From contig CANIWM010000029.1 of the NCBI GenBank assembly GCA_947471505.1, positions 1 to 62,120 of the forward strand: a stretch of DNA of 62,120 bases, in the 5' to 3' direction. Both the position numbers and the translations under genes were made by a program. Origin of the DNA: Chthoniobacteraceae bacterium (lineage in GTDB: Bacteria > Verrucomicrobiota > Verrucomicrobiia > Chthoniobacterales > Chthoniobacteraceae). A model generated the notes under the pieces. The model had not been told where the DNA came from and made no database searches. It was given only the letters and a program-made list of their open reading frames with translations. Below, piece by piece: positions 32,319 to 41,254 of this stretch (the first letter of the stretch is position 1; each line of letters starts with the position of its first letter).

Positions 32319-35300
32319 ATGTTTCGTCCACGCTCTTACTTGATTCTCGCACTGCTTTCGTCCACGGCGGCGAGCGGTGCCGCCCAACTTTATTGGGATG
32401 GTTTCACGATCGCTGGCGATCCAGGCGGGGGGGCAGGGACGTGGAGTACGGGGGCGACGCTGAATTGGGATACGGCGCTGACCGGCGGGACGGGGGTGAA
32501 GTGGACGACGAATGATGCGGTGTTCGGCGGCACAGCGGGAGTGGTGACGCTGGGCTCGGCGATCTCGGCGACTTCGCTGAACTTCACGACCGGCGGTTAT
32601 ACCATGGCTCTCGGGACGCGTGTGCTGACGGTGAGTGGCGGTGTTTTTTCTACGGTGGCGGGCAATGTGTTTTCGATCACGGGGTCGAGCGGCAGCGCGG
32701 TGTTGAGTGGAAACGGGAATCTCACTTCCGGGCAGTCGGTGACGCTGAGTAGTGGCATCCTCCAACTGCAATCTGCGGGCACTGGCAGTCCGCTGGGCTC
32801 GGCGCAATTGCTGCTCGGCGGAGGGACGCTGAATCTTCGTCGGGACGGTGCCAATTCTTCTGCGCTAGAGGAGTTCGCTCTGCTCAATCGCGTCCGCGTA
32901 ACGAGTAATGTGACGATCAATGTGGACCGGCTGAATGCGACGGGCGGGACGGGAAAGATTCTGGAGTTGGCCGGTTTGCAAATCGGAGCGCAGACGCTGA
33001 CGACGGCGGCGGGGAATGCCTTTAAGGTGGGGTTTGACGCAGTGACGCTGGATGGAAATGCGACGCTGACGACGAATGCGGAGACGCTGCTCGGCGCGGT
33101 TTCGGAGATCGGTGGAGCGCGGACGCTGACGAAGCTGGGCACTGCGGCGCTGGTGTTTCGCGAGACTTCGGCGTGGACGGGAGGACTGCTGATTTCTGCC
33201 GGGGAGGTGGAGGCGCGGATGTCAGGAGCATTGGGCGTGGGGTTGGTGCAACTGGGCACTGCTGCATCAAATACGGCGCTGACGGTGAGTCGCACGGCGA
33301 CGATTGCGAATGCGATTACGTCCGGCGGCACGGGAGGCACGAGGACGGTGTCGATCCGCGGAGGACATGCGACTTTCACCGGCGATATCGCGCTGAACCG
33401 TACGACGACGGTGGATGTGGCGGGCGGGAGTCTCGCGACGCTTTCCGGCGCGCTGAGCGGCTCCACAGTGCTGACGAAATCCGGCGCAGGCACGCTGGTG
33501 CTTGGGAACGGGAACAACCAATTCGGGACTGATGCTGCGAGTTCTATAGTGGTGACCGGCGGACTCGTAAGCGTGGACTCGGATTCCGACCTCGGGAAGT
33601 CGGGCAACGGGGTGCGACTGAGCGGAGGAGGACTGTTGGTGACGCAGGGCTTCGACTCGGATCGAGGGATCAATTTGATCGGAGCGACGAACGGGATCGA
33701 GGTGGCTTCTGATATGGTGTTCGGGCTATTGACCACGCCTGTATCGGGGACGGGTGCTTTTACCAAATGGGGCAAAGGCGCGCTGAGGCTGGATGTTGCA
33801 GCGACGGCGACGGGCGGCTTCACGCTCGGTAATGGCGAACTCCGGTCGCTGGCTCCGAGCGGAAATGTCGTTGGGACCGGGGCTGTGCGATTAAACTATG
33901 GGCTGTTGACGCTGGCCCCCGTCTCCGACCTGGACACGGTGACGCTGACGACTGCTGCGATCACGCTCGGCGGGGCGGTGAAGGTGGTGCTCGATAATAC
34001 CGGGCTGACGCTCGGGAACTCCGGCAATTTGCTCGCGACACTCAGCACTGGTGCATTGTCGCGTGTGGACCACGGCACGGCGGTGGTGACAGGGATGGCC
34101 GGGATTGGGTTGCTCGGTGCGCCGTTGAGCGACGGCGAGCGTTGGCGCATCCCATCGATCACGACGGGCATCTCGTTTTATCCACCGTATGTGGTGGGAC
34201 TTGATTCGGATGTGGATGAGTCTCCGCACTTTCTGAGCTACTCGGCATCGACCGGTTTTTACAGTAAACAGTCCTCCTATTCGGATGGATTTGAACCGAA
34301 TCCCGCAAACACGGCCGAGGTCGCAGACATCACGCTGGAGTCGTCGGTATCCGCCAACGAGTCCGCCCTCGCGGTGCGGGTCGGTAGTAATTTGAACATC
34401 GATCCGGGCATCACGCTCACGCTCGGCGGTTCGAGTAGCACGGCGGGGATCATCCTTCGCAGCAGTGCTGAGATTCGTGGAGGGAGGTTGTCTTTCGGAA
34501 CGCGTGAGGCGCTTGTGTATGTCGCGTCGAATACTACATCGGTCATCGCGTCCGACATTGTGAATACGGGCAATGCCGGTGGCTTTACGAAGTTCGGCCC
34601 CGGCGGGCTGGAGCTCTTACTGGACAATGCGAATGGCAACCTCGGCGAGATTTCCGTCCAAGATGGTGAGTTGATCGTCGATGATATTTCGGCTTTGGGA
34701 ACGGGGACCGAGGCGCTCCGAGTGGGAGTCGCTGCGTTTACTTACCGAGGTGCAAACAGCGTCGCACTCGGACGGCCCCTCATCATCGGTGTTTCTGGGG
34801 GCGCTGCGGTGAACGTGACCGCTTCCACGTTGACGCTGGATCGGGTGATCTCCGGCGGCGTGGCGGGAGTCGGCACTTTCGGTGTGACCTTTTCCGGCGG
34901 TGGCGCGGTCCGATTGGGGAACAGTGCGAATACGTTTGCTGGGGATATTTTGGTGGATGGAACGGAGTTGATCATCGACGGGCCGGGCGCGGCGGATCCG
35001 ACGGTGCTGGGCTCGGGGCAAAAAGATATTCGCCTTACCAATGGCGCGATATTTTCGGTGGATTCCGGTGATTTCGATCCGCTTCCGGATACGAAACGGT
35101 GGGTCATCGATACGGTGGGGGAGATTCATGTGGAGCGCGGCGTATTTCGCTTAAATGATCCGAATCAACTCATTGGGGACGGCTTGATGGTCACCTCGGG
35201 AGCGGGAACGCTGGAAATCGGTGACGACCAAAGTGAATTTCTTGCCGACGTGACGATTCAGGAAGGGACGCTGCAAGTTTCGGGACGCATTTCAGGGAGT

Positions 35301-35843
35301 GTCACGGTGAATACTTCCGCGACATTGGCAGGAACCGGAACCGTAGGGCCGGTAAGCGTCGGCGTCGGTGGGACGCTGTCGCCCGCTGGCGGTGCGAAAG
35401 GGCAGATCCGGGTCGGAACGGTGTCGTTGCTCGCGCGAGGAAGCGCGCGTTTCGATATCGACAGCACCTTGGCGGTGGCAGGCTACGATCAAGTGTCTGT
35501 CGTCGGTTCTGTGTCGCTAGCAGGTGGAGATTTGTCTCTTGATTTGGGATTTGCTCCGGTTCCCGGAATTGATTTGTTCTATTTGATTCTGAATGACGGG
35601 AGCGATGCCATCACAGGCGTGTTTGCATCTTTGAATGGAGTCGTTGCAAACCTGAATCAAGGCGCGGTTTTTCCGATCAGTGGGCAGTTTTTCCAGATCA
35701 GTTACACAGGAGAATCGGGAGTAGGATTTGAAGGCGTAGGTAACGACGTAGTGCTGCGAAGCAGCAGCATTCCGGAGCCGGGTTCCACGGCGTTGCTTTT
35801 TCTGGGGTTGACTGCTTGGTTCTCCCGTCGGCGCGTGAGGTGA
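32319..35843 (+). CDS. PEP-CTERM protein with autotransporter-associated beta-strand repeats
   Basis: A 1174-aa secreted protein. The signal peptide is MFRPRSYLILALLSSTAASGAAQ. The body is Gly/Ser/Thr-rich right-handed beta-helix sequence with several autotransporter-associated (PATR-type) repeats such as GALSGSTVLTKSGAGTLVLG, GGFTKFGPGGLELLLDNANG and GAGTLEIGDDQSEF. The last 25 residues are a complete PEP-CTERM sorting signal: IPEPG, a hydrophobic segment (STALLFLGLTAWF) and RRR. It should therefore be processed by an exosortase, which is not encoded in the window, and delivered to the cell surface or extracellular matrix. It lies between an ABC permease and a strong terminator. The upstream intergenic region is only 54 bp. 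Confidence 0.87.
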   Translation: MFRPRSYLILALLSSTAASGAAQLYWDGFTIAGDPGGGAGTWSTGATLNWDTALTGGTGVKWTTNDAVFGGTAGVVTLGSAISATSLNFTTGGYTMALGTRVLTVSGGVFSTVAGNVFSITGSSGSAVLSGNGNLTSGQSVTLSSGILQLQSAGTGSPLGSAQLLLGGGTLNLRRDGANSSALEEFALLNRVRVTSNVTINVDRLNATGGTGKILELAGLQIGAQTLTTAAGNAFKVGFDAVTLDGNATLTTNAETLLGAVSEIGGARTLTKLGTAALVFRETSAWTGGLLISAGEVEARMSGALGVGLVQLGTAASNTALTVSRTATIANAITSGGTGGTRTVSIRGGHATFTGDIALNRTTTVDVAGGSLATLSGALSGSTVLTKSGAGTLVLGNGNNQFGTDAASSIVVTGGLVSVDSDSDLGKSGNGVRLSGGGLLVTQGFDSDRGINLIGATNGIEVASDMVFGLLTTPVSGTGAFTKWGKGALRLDVAATATGGFTLGNGELRSLAPSGNVVGTGAVRLNYGLLTLAPVSDLDTVTLTTAAITLGGAVKVVLDNTGLTLGNSGNLLATLSTGALSRVDHGTAVVTGMAGIGLLGAPLSDGERWRIPSITTGISFYPPYVVGLDSDVDESPHFLSYSASTGFYSKQSSYSDGFEPNPANTAEVADITLESSVSANESALAVRVGSNLNIDPGITLTLGGSSSTAGIILRSSAEIRGGRLSFGTREALVYVASNTTSVIASDIVNTGNAGGFTKFGPGGLELLLDNANGNLGEISVQDGELIVDDISALGTGTEALRVGVAAFTYRGANSVALGRPLIIGVSGGAAVNVTASTLTLDRVISGGVAGVGTFGVTFSGGGAVRLGNSANTFAGDILVDGTELIIDGPGAADPTVLGSGQKDIRLTNGAIFSVDSGDFDPLPDTKRWVIDTVGEIHVERGVFRLNDPNQLIGDGLMVTSGAGTLEIGDDQSEFLADVTIQEGTLQVSGRISGSVTVNTSATLAGTGTVGPVSVGVGGTLSPAGGAKGQIRVGTVSLLARGSARFDIDSTLAVAGYDQVSVVGSVSLAGGDLSLDLGFAPVPGIDLFYLILNDGSDAITGVFASLNGVVANLNQGAVFPISGQFFQISYTGESGVGFEGVGNDVVLRSSSIPEPGSTALLFLGLTAWFSRRRVR

Positions 35844-35892
35844 AGTGTTGTAAATTCCAGAACGCTCGAAGGGCGCATTCCGATGAAAAGCG

Positions 35893-35924
35893 AAAGAGCG
35901 AGGATATTTAGATCCTCGCTCTTT
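35893..35924. terminator. Strong bidirectional stem-loop terminator
   Basis: A perfect 13-bp stem, AAAGAGCGAGGAT / ATCCTCGCTCTTT, closes a 6-nt loop (ATTTAG) between two convergent genes. The stem begins and ends in A/T runs, so on both strands it ends in a short U-rich tail. It should terminate the PEP-CTERM gene (+) and the discoidin-like gene (-). Confidence 0.8.
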
Positions 35925-35953
35925 GCGAAATACTTGCCGGTTTCCGATGCCTA

Positions 35954-37312
35954 CTAAGGGCTTGGGAACTTTTTACCCGGAGGTTTCACTCTGCCCGGTG
36001 GAACTAGAATTACTGGACTACGCCCACGGAATGACGAGAGATTCGGCGGGAAGCCGAGGCCGCCTGGGAAGTAGCTGGCTTGAGCTTCGGGCGGTGCCTC
36101 GCCGATGATTTCCTTGGCCCCTTTGCCATCGCCGCCTTTGTAGTCGGCGGTGTCTCGGCCTTCAACGATCGGCGTGATTTCTTTCCCATCCTTGGTTGTG
36201 GCGGTTTTTTGCTCGCTTGCCACCTCTGCTGGCGCCTCAGCGATTGCGGCGGGCGCGCTGGCTACCTCGTAGTCAGCGAGTGAGAGGTTGGCAAAGGTGT
36301 TCAACTCCCGAACGTTCAGGGTTTGTCCAGCCGTTTCCGGTGTCCAGCGGATAGCCATTGCGACGGCCGTTGTATCATCGAAGTCCACGCTAGCGCGAGC
36401 GTTAGAGCCGTCGAAGCTGACGGTTACAGACGGCTGCACACCATCAAGCGAGACTGGCTGCCCGACGGCTGGAGCCTCGGCGAGTAGATAGATATCGGCC
36501 TTCCCCTTGGTTGCGACATCGGTCAACATTGCGAGGCGAGAGACAGTCCGGCTAGAGCCGAATGTAATGACCATTCCCGAGTCCGTACTTGCTTTAAGGA
36601 CGGACGAAGTTTCCGGATTATCGTCGATGGCTTTTTGCCATGCGACCGAGGATGTGCCTCCATTGAGGTAGGTCACTAGCCCTTGGCTGTAGATGCTGGA
36701 GACGTTGAAGCTCGTTTGGTTATTGACGAACTCACCAAGCGCCGAAACCTCGACTTGATTGGTGCGTTTGACGATGGCGTCGTTCGCAGCAACCCTTTCT
36801 CCATAAGCGTAGAGGCTGAAAATAGGACCTGGATTCGGGATGTTCGTTTCGATCAAGATGCACTTGGCTTGCCGATTGAAGCTCTTCGCGAGCTTCTTTT
36901 GGTTGATGGCAGAGACAGGAACGTCTTTGGCCACGATGTGCCATGAGGCGTCACCGGGATTCTTTACTTCGTCGCCGGAGTAGATTGTGATTGTTCCTTC
37001 GACGGGTGCTGTCGAGATGCTGAAGTTCGTGAGGACTTGGGGTTCGCTGAATTGCAGCACGTAGTGTTGCTTTCCAGCGAGCGCTGGCCAACCGGTGGAG
37101 ATGTCGTCATCGAGCCAAGCAGCAGCGGCTTCGGTAGGTATGTAGGCCTGTTTCGAGTTATCGAAAAGGAAGAGGTTTGAGCCGAGGTGCTGCCGTGCAA
37201 GGTTCTTTTGAAAAGACTGCAATTGCTTGGCGCTCGGCGTAGTTTCTGCGGCTACAGAAGTCACACATGCCGCGCAGGCCAGTGTGAGCAATGTTGTTAT
37301 GGTGTGTTTCAT
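35954..37312 (-). CDS. Secreted discoidin-like protein of unknown function
   Basis: A 452-aa exported protein that I do not assign to a named family. Signal peptide MKHTITTLLTLACAACVTSVAA; the ATG at 37312 is chosen over the open frame to 37357. Two F5/8C-like beta-sandwich stretches are suggested: 'AWLDDDISTGWPALAGKQHY' through 'CILIETNIPNPGPIFSLYAYG', and 'GTSSVAWQKAIDDNPETSSV' onward. The C-terminal 80 residues are low-complexity, Gly/Pro/Lys-rich and end in VPPGRVKPPGKKFPSP. It is divergent from the pseudokinase/export locus across an AT-rich spacer and convergent with the PEP-CTERM gene. A surface or matrix role is plausible but unproven. Confidence 0.65.
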   Translation of the reverse strand: MKHTITTLLTLACAACVTSVAAETTPSAKQLQSFQKNLARQHLGSNLFLFDNSKQAYIPTEAAAAWLDDDISTGWPALAGKQHYVLQFSEPQVLTNFSISTAPVEGTITIYSGDEVKNPGDASWHIVAKDVPVSAINQKKLAKSFNRQAKCILIETNIPNPGPIFSLYAYGERVAANDAIVKRTNQVEVSALGEFVNNQTSFNVSSIYSQGLVTYLNGGTSSVAWQKAIDDNPETSSVLKASTDSGMVITFGSSRTVSRLAMLTDVATKGKADIYLLAEAPAVGQPVSLDGVQPSVTVSFDGSNARASVDFDDTTAVAMAIRWTPETAGQTLNVRELNTFANLSLADYEVASAPAAIAEAPAEVASEQKTATTKDGKEITPIVEGRDTADYKGGDGKGAKEIIGEAPPEAQASYFPGGLGFPPNLSSFRGRSPVILVPPGRVKPPGKKFPSP

Positions 37313-37361
37313 GGCTTTTGCTTTGTGAGTTTTTATCGGGATGTTCGAGTTTTGCAAACAG

Positions 37362-37389
37362 GTTTTATTTCGAATCTGGCCGGAGTCAA
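37362..37389 (-). promoter_or_regulatory. Predicted sigma-70-type promoter for the discoidin-like gene
   Basis: On the minus strand TTGACT (37389-37384) is followed after 16 bp by TAAAAC (37367-37362), about 50 bp upstream of the chosen ATG. Both boxes are near consensus, and the region is AT-rich. Confidence 0.35.
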
Positions 37390-37747
37390 ATTATGGAAAT
37401 TACGGCGTTTGTATAGTTTTCTGTTTTCTTTGCAAGAAATATTTTATAGAAAATGCGAGGGTTTGAGAAGTTTTTAGTGGGTCTGTTTTTACATGGAAAG
37501 AAAATTGTTCAAAAAAAACACGGTTTTTTGGAGTGGGTCCGCCGGAGGAACTTTGATCCTGTTTTTTAAAAATCACTGAGCGGGCGATTCTGTGCTGATG
37601 CTTCGCTTCCGCCAGTCTGTGGTGTCAGTCTCGCCGGTCGTCCGCGCCGGGAATTTTTGGGATGCATGATTTCTATTGTCGTTTTACCCATTGCCGACTA
37701 GGACCATTGTAGCTGCGAAAGCAGATGAACTACGCTTTCCGCGTGGA
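37390..37747. other. AT-rich divergent intergenic region without a gene
   Basis: The gap between the divergent discoidin-like and pseudokinase genes is markedly AT-rich in its left two-thirds. It contains A- and T-tracts and a short A8-ACACGG-T6 stem, but no ORF with coding character, RNA gene or repeat that I recognise. It presumably holds the promoter of the export locus. Confidence 0.5.
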
Positions 37748-40700
37748 ATGCCCATTTCAACACAAGTCAACGATCAGCGCATACGAGCCGTGCAAGACGA
37801 AGCGAACTCTTTATCCAATCCAAGCCAAAACGCCTTTGTGGCAGGTCAGAAACTAGCAGGATGCTACGTCCTGAACCGCGAAATTTCGGGTGAGTCGGGT
37901 CTTGCCGTATGGCTTGCAAACGACGAAGTTTTGGGAAAAGAGGTATCGCTTCACTTTGTTCCAATGGCGATTTTGGACGATCAGCGAGGGATGGCAGAAC
38001 TGCGCCAGGAGGTGAAGCGAAATCGCCAATTGATTCATCCTCACATTCTCCGTGTGTATGATTTTGTCGAGGGAAGTGGTTTCGCGGCAGTGTCGATGGA
38101 TCGTTTTGATGGCGAGTCTCTGGAGTCTGTGTTGAAGCGGAAAGGCAGGTTCGAGCCGAGTGAGATCAAAGCGTGGTTTCAACAGCTTGCAGGGACCTTG
38201 GATGACGCGCATCGTGTGCAGTTGATTCATCGATATCTTGCGCCGTCGAACATTTACGTGCGGCCGAACGGGGGGCTCTTTGTCACAAATTTTGGAGTTG
38301 CACGGTGTATTCGTGACGCGATGGAGCGAACTCGTTCATTGTCACCCGATTCACTCCACATGGCCTATATGAGCCCGCAGCAGGTTGATGGGGAAAAGCC
38401 GACGAGGAGTGATGATATTTACGGGCTTGGAGTACTCGCGTGTGAGTTGCTTTCGGGGAAATTGCCGTTTTCCGGGTCTGATGTGGTGCCTGCGATTCGC
38501 ACGACGCCAGCACCGCGCGTTTCGGATTTGCTGGGAGCTCCGGTTGCTGCTGAGTGGGAAAGTTTTGTGGCGGCGTGCCTGGCGAAAGCGCCGGAGCAGC
38601 GCCCGGCAACGTGTGGTGCTGCGGTCGCCGTGATTCTTTCTAATGCCGGTCCTGCAGAGGCTGTTCCGTCTGCTCCGTCTGCTCCGATTAAGGAAGCGCC
38701 GCCTGTTGCTAAGGCAGAAGCGGAACCCGTGCAGCCCTCTGCACCTCCCCGTCCGGCGGCGATGCCTGCATCTGGGGCACCTGTTAAGAGCGGTGGTGCG
38801 GAGCGGCGGGTTTCTTTTGGTGGAAATACGGCGGCGCATTTCAGTCCGGCCCCGGTAACTGAGTCGCCAGAATTTGCGGCGATTAAAGACACGACCCTCC
38901 CGCCAGAACCAGTGCTCCCCGATAGCAATGCCACATCAAAGGCACAACAGGCTCCGCCTGCGCCGCCTGTAGCGCCTGCCAATCGGCAACCGGGACCGAA
39001 AGCCAATCTTTCCTCGAATTTTCCGGAGCTGTCTCGGCCTAAGTCAAAATGGCCCGTGGTAATGGCAGGGCTCGCCGTCGGTTTGGCCGCCTTTGCCGTG
39101 ATTAAGAAGATCAAGTCCGGGGATGCAAATGATGCTTTAGGTAACGTGTCGGCGGTGTCGCCCGATGTGAGTGGTGCTGTGGAGCCGCTTCCTCTGCCAA
39201 AGGGAGATTCGCAATTGCCGCCGCTTGATGGAAGTTTGCCCCCGCCAGTCCCCGCGAATGCCATCAATCAAAATCTGCCTCTTCCGGTGGAAAATGTCGT
39301 CGCCCTTCCGATTCCTGTCTCCACGCCGCCTGCACATCCCGCCGACATCTCGCCGACATCTCCCCTTCCGAGCCTGCCTGGTGATGAGCCGAACAAGGCG
39401 ACGGCGTCCGTTCCGAAGCCATCGAAACGGGAAATCATAGGAGCGAAAATTCCACCGAAAGTGGAGCCTGAAGCGCCTCCACAAGTGCCCACGAACCCTC
39501 CTAGCGTGAAAATCCCAACGTTACCGGTGGTTGGCGTGGCTGTGAAGCTGCCGCCGCTGCCCCAGATGCCTGTAAAATTGACGATTCCGCCGGGAGCGGA
39601 TGCTGCAGCGCTGGAAAAGTTGATCGCGGAGCGAAGCAATGTGGAAGTGTTGTTGAAACAGACCGTTGGCGAGGCCGAGCAGGCACAGCAGGAGATCCTG
39701 CACCTTTCGGACAACGCCAAAAAAGCGCAGGAGGACCTGCGCAAGACACTCGACGAGCGTAAAAAGGTGCTCTCGCCCATGCTGAAGGAAAATGACGCAT
39801 TGGTCGTAGAGCGGAAAAAACGCGAAGAAGAGGCGAGTCGGTCCGAAGCGCTGGCTCTTGAGGCGCGCAAGGTTGCGGATGCTGCGAAGACGGCCTACGA
39901 GACGCTCGTCCAGCAAGCCGCAGTAAAGCTCGAAGCAGCTAAGAAAGCCGATGAAGAACTGAGGGAGCTTGGCCAGAAAATCGTAGAGCAAGCAAAGCAA
40001 TCTGAAGAACTCGGCAAAAATCAAACGCAAGTCCTAGCGCTGCGTCAACAAGCAGCCATCGCACTTCAGCAAATCGAACGAGAAAGGGCGCTATTGAACG
40101 CAGCGGTCGAAAAAGCAAAAGCAGGCGCGCTTGAGGCAATGCGCATCCAAAACCAAGCGAAGATCGCAGACCTGCAGAAAAAAATCGCTCCGCTTGAGGC
40201 GGATATCAAGCGCTGTGAAGATGTCCTTGTTCGACTGAAGGACATTGGCGAAGCCGGAATCCCTGCCGCGAAGCCCATCTCCGAACGAATCGCCGCTACC
40301 AATGCTCAACTTAAAGCGTTGCGCGATGAAATCGCCCAACTTGGCGGTGCGAGCGTGCCGGTCAATGCAATCCCGCCAGTTCAGCCGCCCCCGCAGCCCC
40401 AGCCTCCGACACCTCAACCACTTCCAGCGAAGTCGGCGGCGACTACAAATGGTGCAAACACCATTGGGATGCGTTTTGTGAAGATCGACGATGTCGATTT
40501 TGCCGTGAATCTAGTGACTCGAAAGGATTATGAGGCTTTTGCGAATGAAAAGAAGCTGAAAGGTGGCAGTTGGCGCACTCCGGGATTTATCCAGGAGGAA
40601 GATCATCCCGTAGTGAACGTCACATGGAAAGAGGCGGATGCCTTTTGCAAGTGGCTCACCGAGAAGGAGCGGAAGGTGGGAGCTATCAAACCTACCGAAT

Positions 40701-41173
40701 TCTACCGACTTCCATCTGACATCGAGTGGAGTCGTGCTGTTGGACTGCCCCCGGAGAGCGGAGCCACGCCGGAAGATCGTGACTTGGGAGTGGATGGGGT
40801 ATTTCCTTGGGGCCTAGACTGGCCACCACCGGCGGGCGCGGGAAATTATGCGGGAGAGGAAACCAATTCAGAAGTGAAACTCCAAGGATACCGTGATGAC
40901 TTCCAATGGACTTCGCCGGTCGGGAAATTTAAGCCCAACGCATTTGGACTTAACGATATGGGTGGTAACGTCTGGCAATGGACGAACGATTATTTTAATG
41001 AGGCGAAAGAGAGTAAGGTGCTGCGGGGAGGTTCGTGGTACAATGGCGGAATCAAACCATCACTGCTCGCGTCGTGCCGATATAACGCGAAACCTGATGC
41101 CTGTAATGACACTTACGGCTTTCGAGTTGTAAGGGCCTCGGAGGGTGGCAAGTCGGCAGTCAAGCCGAAGTAG
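37748..41173 (+). CDS. Transmembrane pseudokinase fused to coiled coil and SUMF1-like domain
   Basis: A 1141-aa protein. Residues about 30-300 follow the Hanks-type Ser/Thr kinase fold (HPHILRVYDFVEGSG, SDDIYGLGVLACELLSGKLPF), but the catalytic residues are changed. The VAIK lysine is His69 (EVSLHFV), HRD is H161-R-Y163 (HRYLAPSN) and DFG is N181-FG. It should therefore not phosphorylate. Next come a Pro/Ala-rich linker, one membrane segment (about 435-453), a second Pro-rich stretch, a long coiled coil (about 620-880) and a C-terminal formylglycine-enzyme-like (SUMF1/PvdO/EgtB fold) domain (about 915-1130; PVVNVTWKEADAFCKWL, NAFGLNDMGGNVWQW, VLRGGSWY). The Cys pair of true FGEs is missing. 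The frame opens at a TTG at 37676, but the ATG at 37748 is the better start. It heads the export operon, so it may sense or scaffold across the inner membrane (inference). Confidence 0.85.
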   Translation: MPISTQVNDQRIRAVQDEANSLSNPSQNAFVAGQKLAGCYVLNREISGESGLAVWLANDEVLGKEVSLHFVPMAILDDQRGMAELRQEVKRNRQLIHPHILRVYDFVEGSGFAAVSMDRFDGESLESVLKRKGRFEPSEIKAWFQQLAGTLDDAHRVQLIHRYLAPSNIYVRPNGGLFVTNFGVARCIRDAMERTRSLSPDSLHMAYMSPQQVDGEKPTRSDDIYGLGVLACELLSGKLPFSGSDVVPAIRTTPAPRVSDLLGAPVAAEWESFVAACLAKAPEQRPATCGAAVAVILSNAGPAEAVPSAPSAPIKEAPPVAKAEAEPVQPSAPPRPAAMPASGAPVKSGGAERRVSFGGNTAAHFSPAPVTESPEFAAIKDTTLPPEPVLPDSNATSKAQQAPPAPPVAPANRQPGPKANLSSNFPELSRPKSKWPVVMAGLAVGLAAFAVIKKIKSGDANDALGNVSAVSPDVSGAVEPLPLPKGDSQLPPLDGSLPPPVPANAINQNLPLPVENVVALPIPVSTPPAHPADISPTSPLPSLPGDEPNKATASVPKPSKREIIGAKIPPKVEPEAPPQVPTNPPSVKIPTLPVVGVAVKLPPLPQMPVKLTIPPGADAAALEKLIAERSNVEVLLKQTVGEAEQAQQEILHLSDNAKKAQEDLRKTLDERKKVLSPMLKENDALVVERKKREEEASRSEALALEARKVADAAKTAYETLVQQAAVKLEAAKKADEELRELGQKIVEQAKQSEELGKNQTQVLALRQQAAIALQQIERERALLNAAVEKAKAGALEAMRIQNQAKIADLQKKIAPLEADIKRCEDVLVRLKDIGEAGIPAAKPISERIAATNAQLKALRDEIAQLGGASVPVNAIPPVQPPPQPQPPTPQPLPAKSAATTNGANTIGMRFVKIDDVDFAVNLVTRKDYEAFANEKKLKGGSWRTPGFIQEEDHPVVNVTWKEADAFCKWLTEKERKVGAIKPTEFYRLPSDIEWSRAVGLPPESGATPEDRDLGVDGVFPWGLDWPPPAGAGNYAGEETNSEVKLQGYRDDFQWTSPVGKFKPNAFGLNDMGGNVWQWTNDYFNEAKESKVLRGGSWYNGGIKPSLLASCRYNAKPDACNDTYGFRVVRASEGGKSAVKPK

Positions 41174-41254
41174 CCTTAATAAATCGGAACGCTTTTTCGG
41201 GTTGCCATCCATCGATTGATCCGGTATTCAGCCTGCTTTGGTATTGAAATTATT

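Noticed and set aside
40440-41173. SUMF1 domain as the formylglycine-generating enzyme that activates the two sulfatases
   Set aside because: The region GGSWYNGGIKPSLLASC lacks the closely spaced cysteine pair required in FGE, so only the fold is supported.
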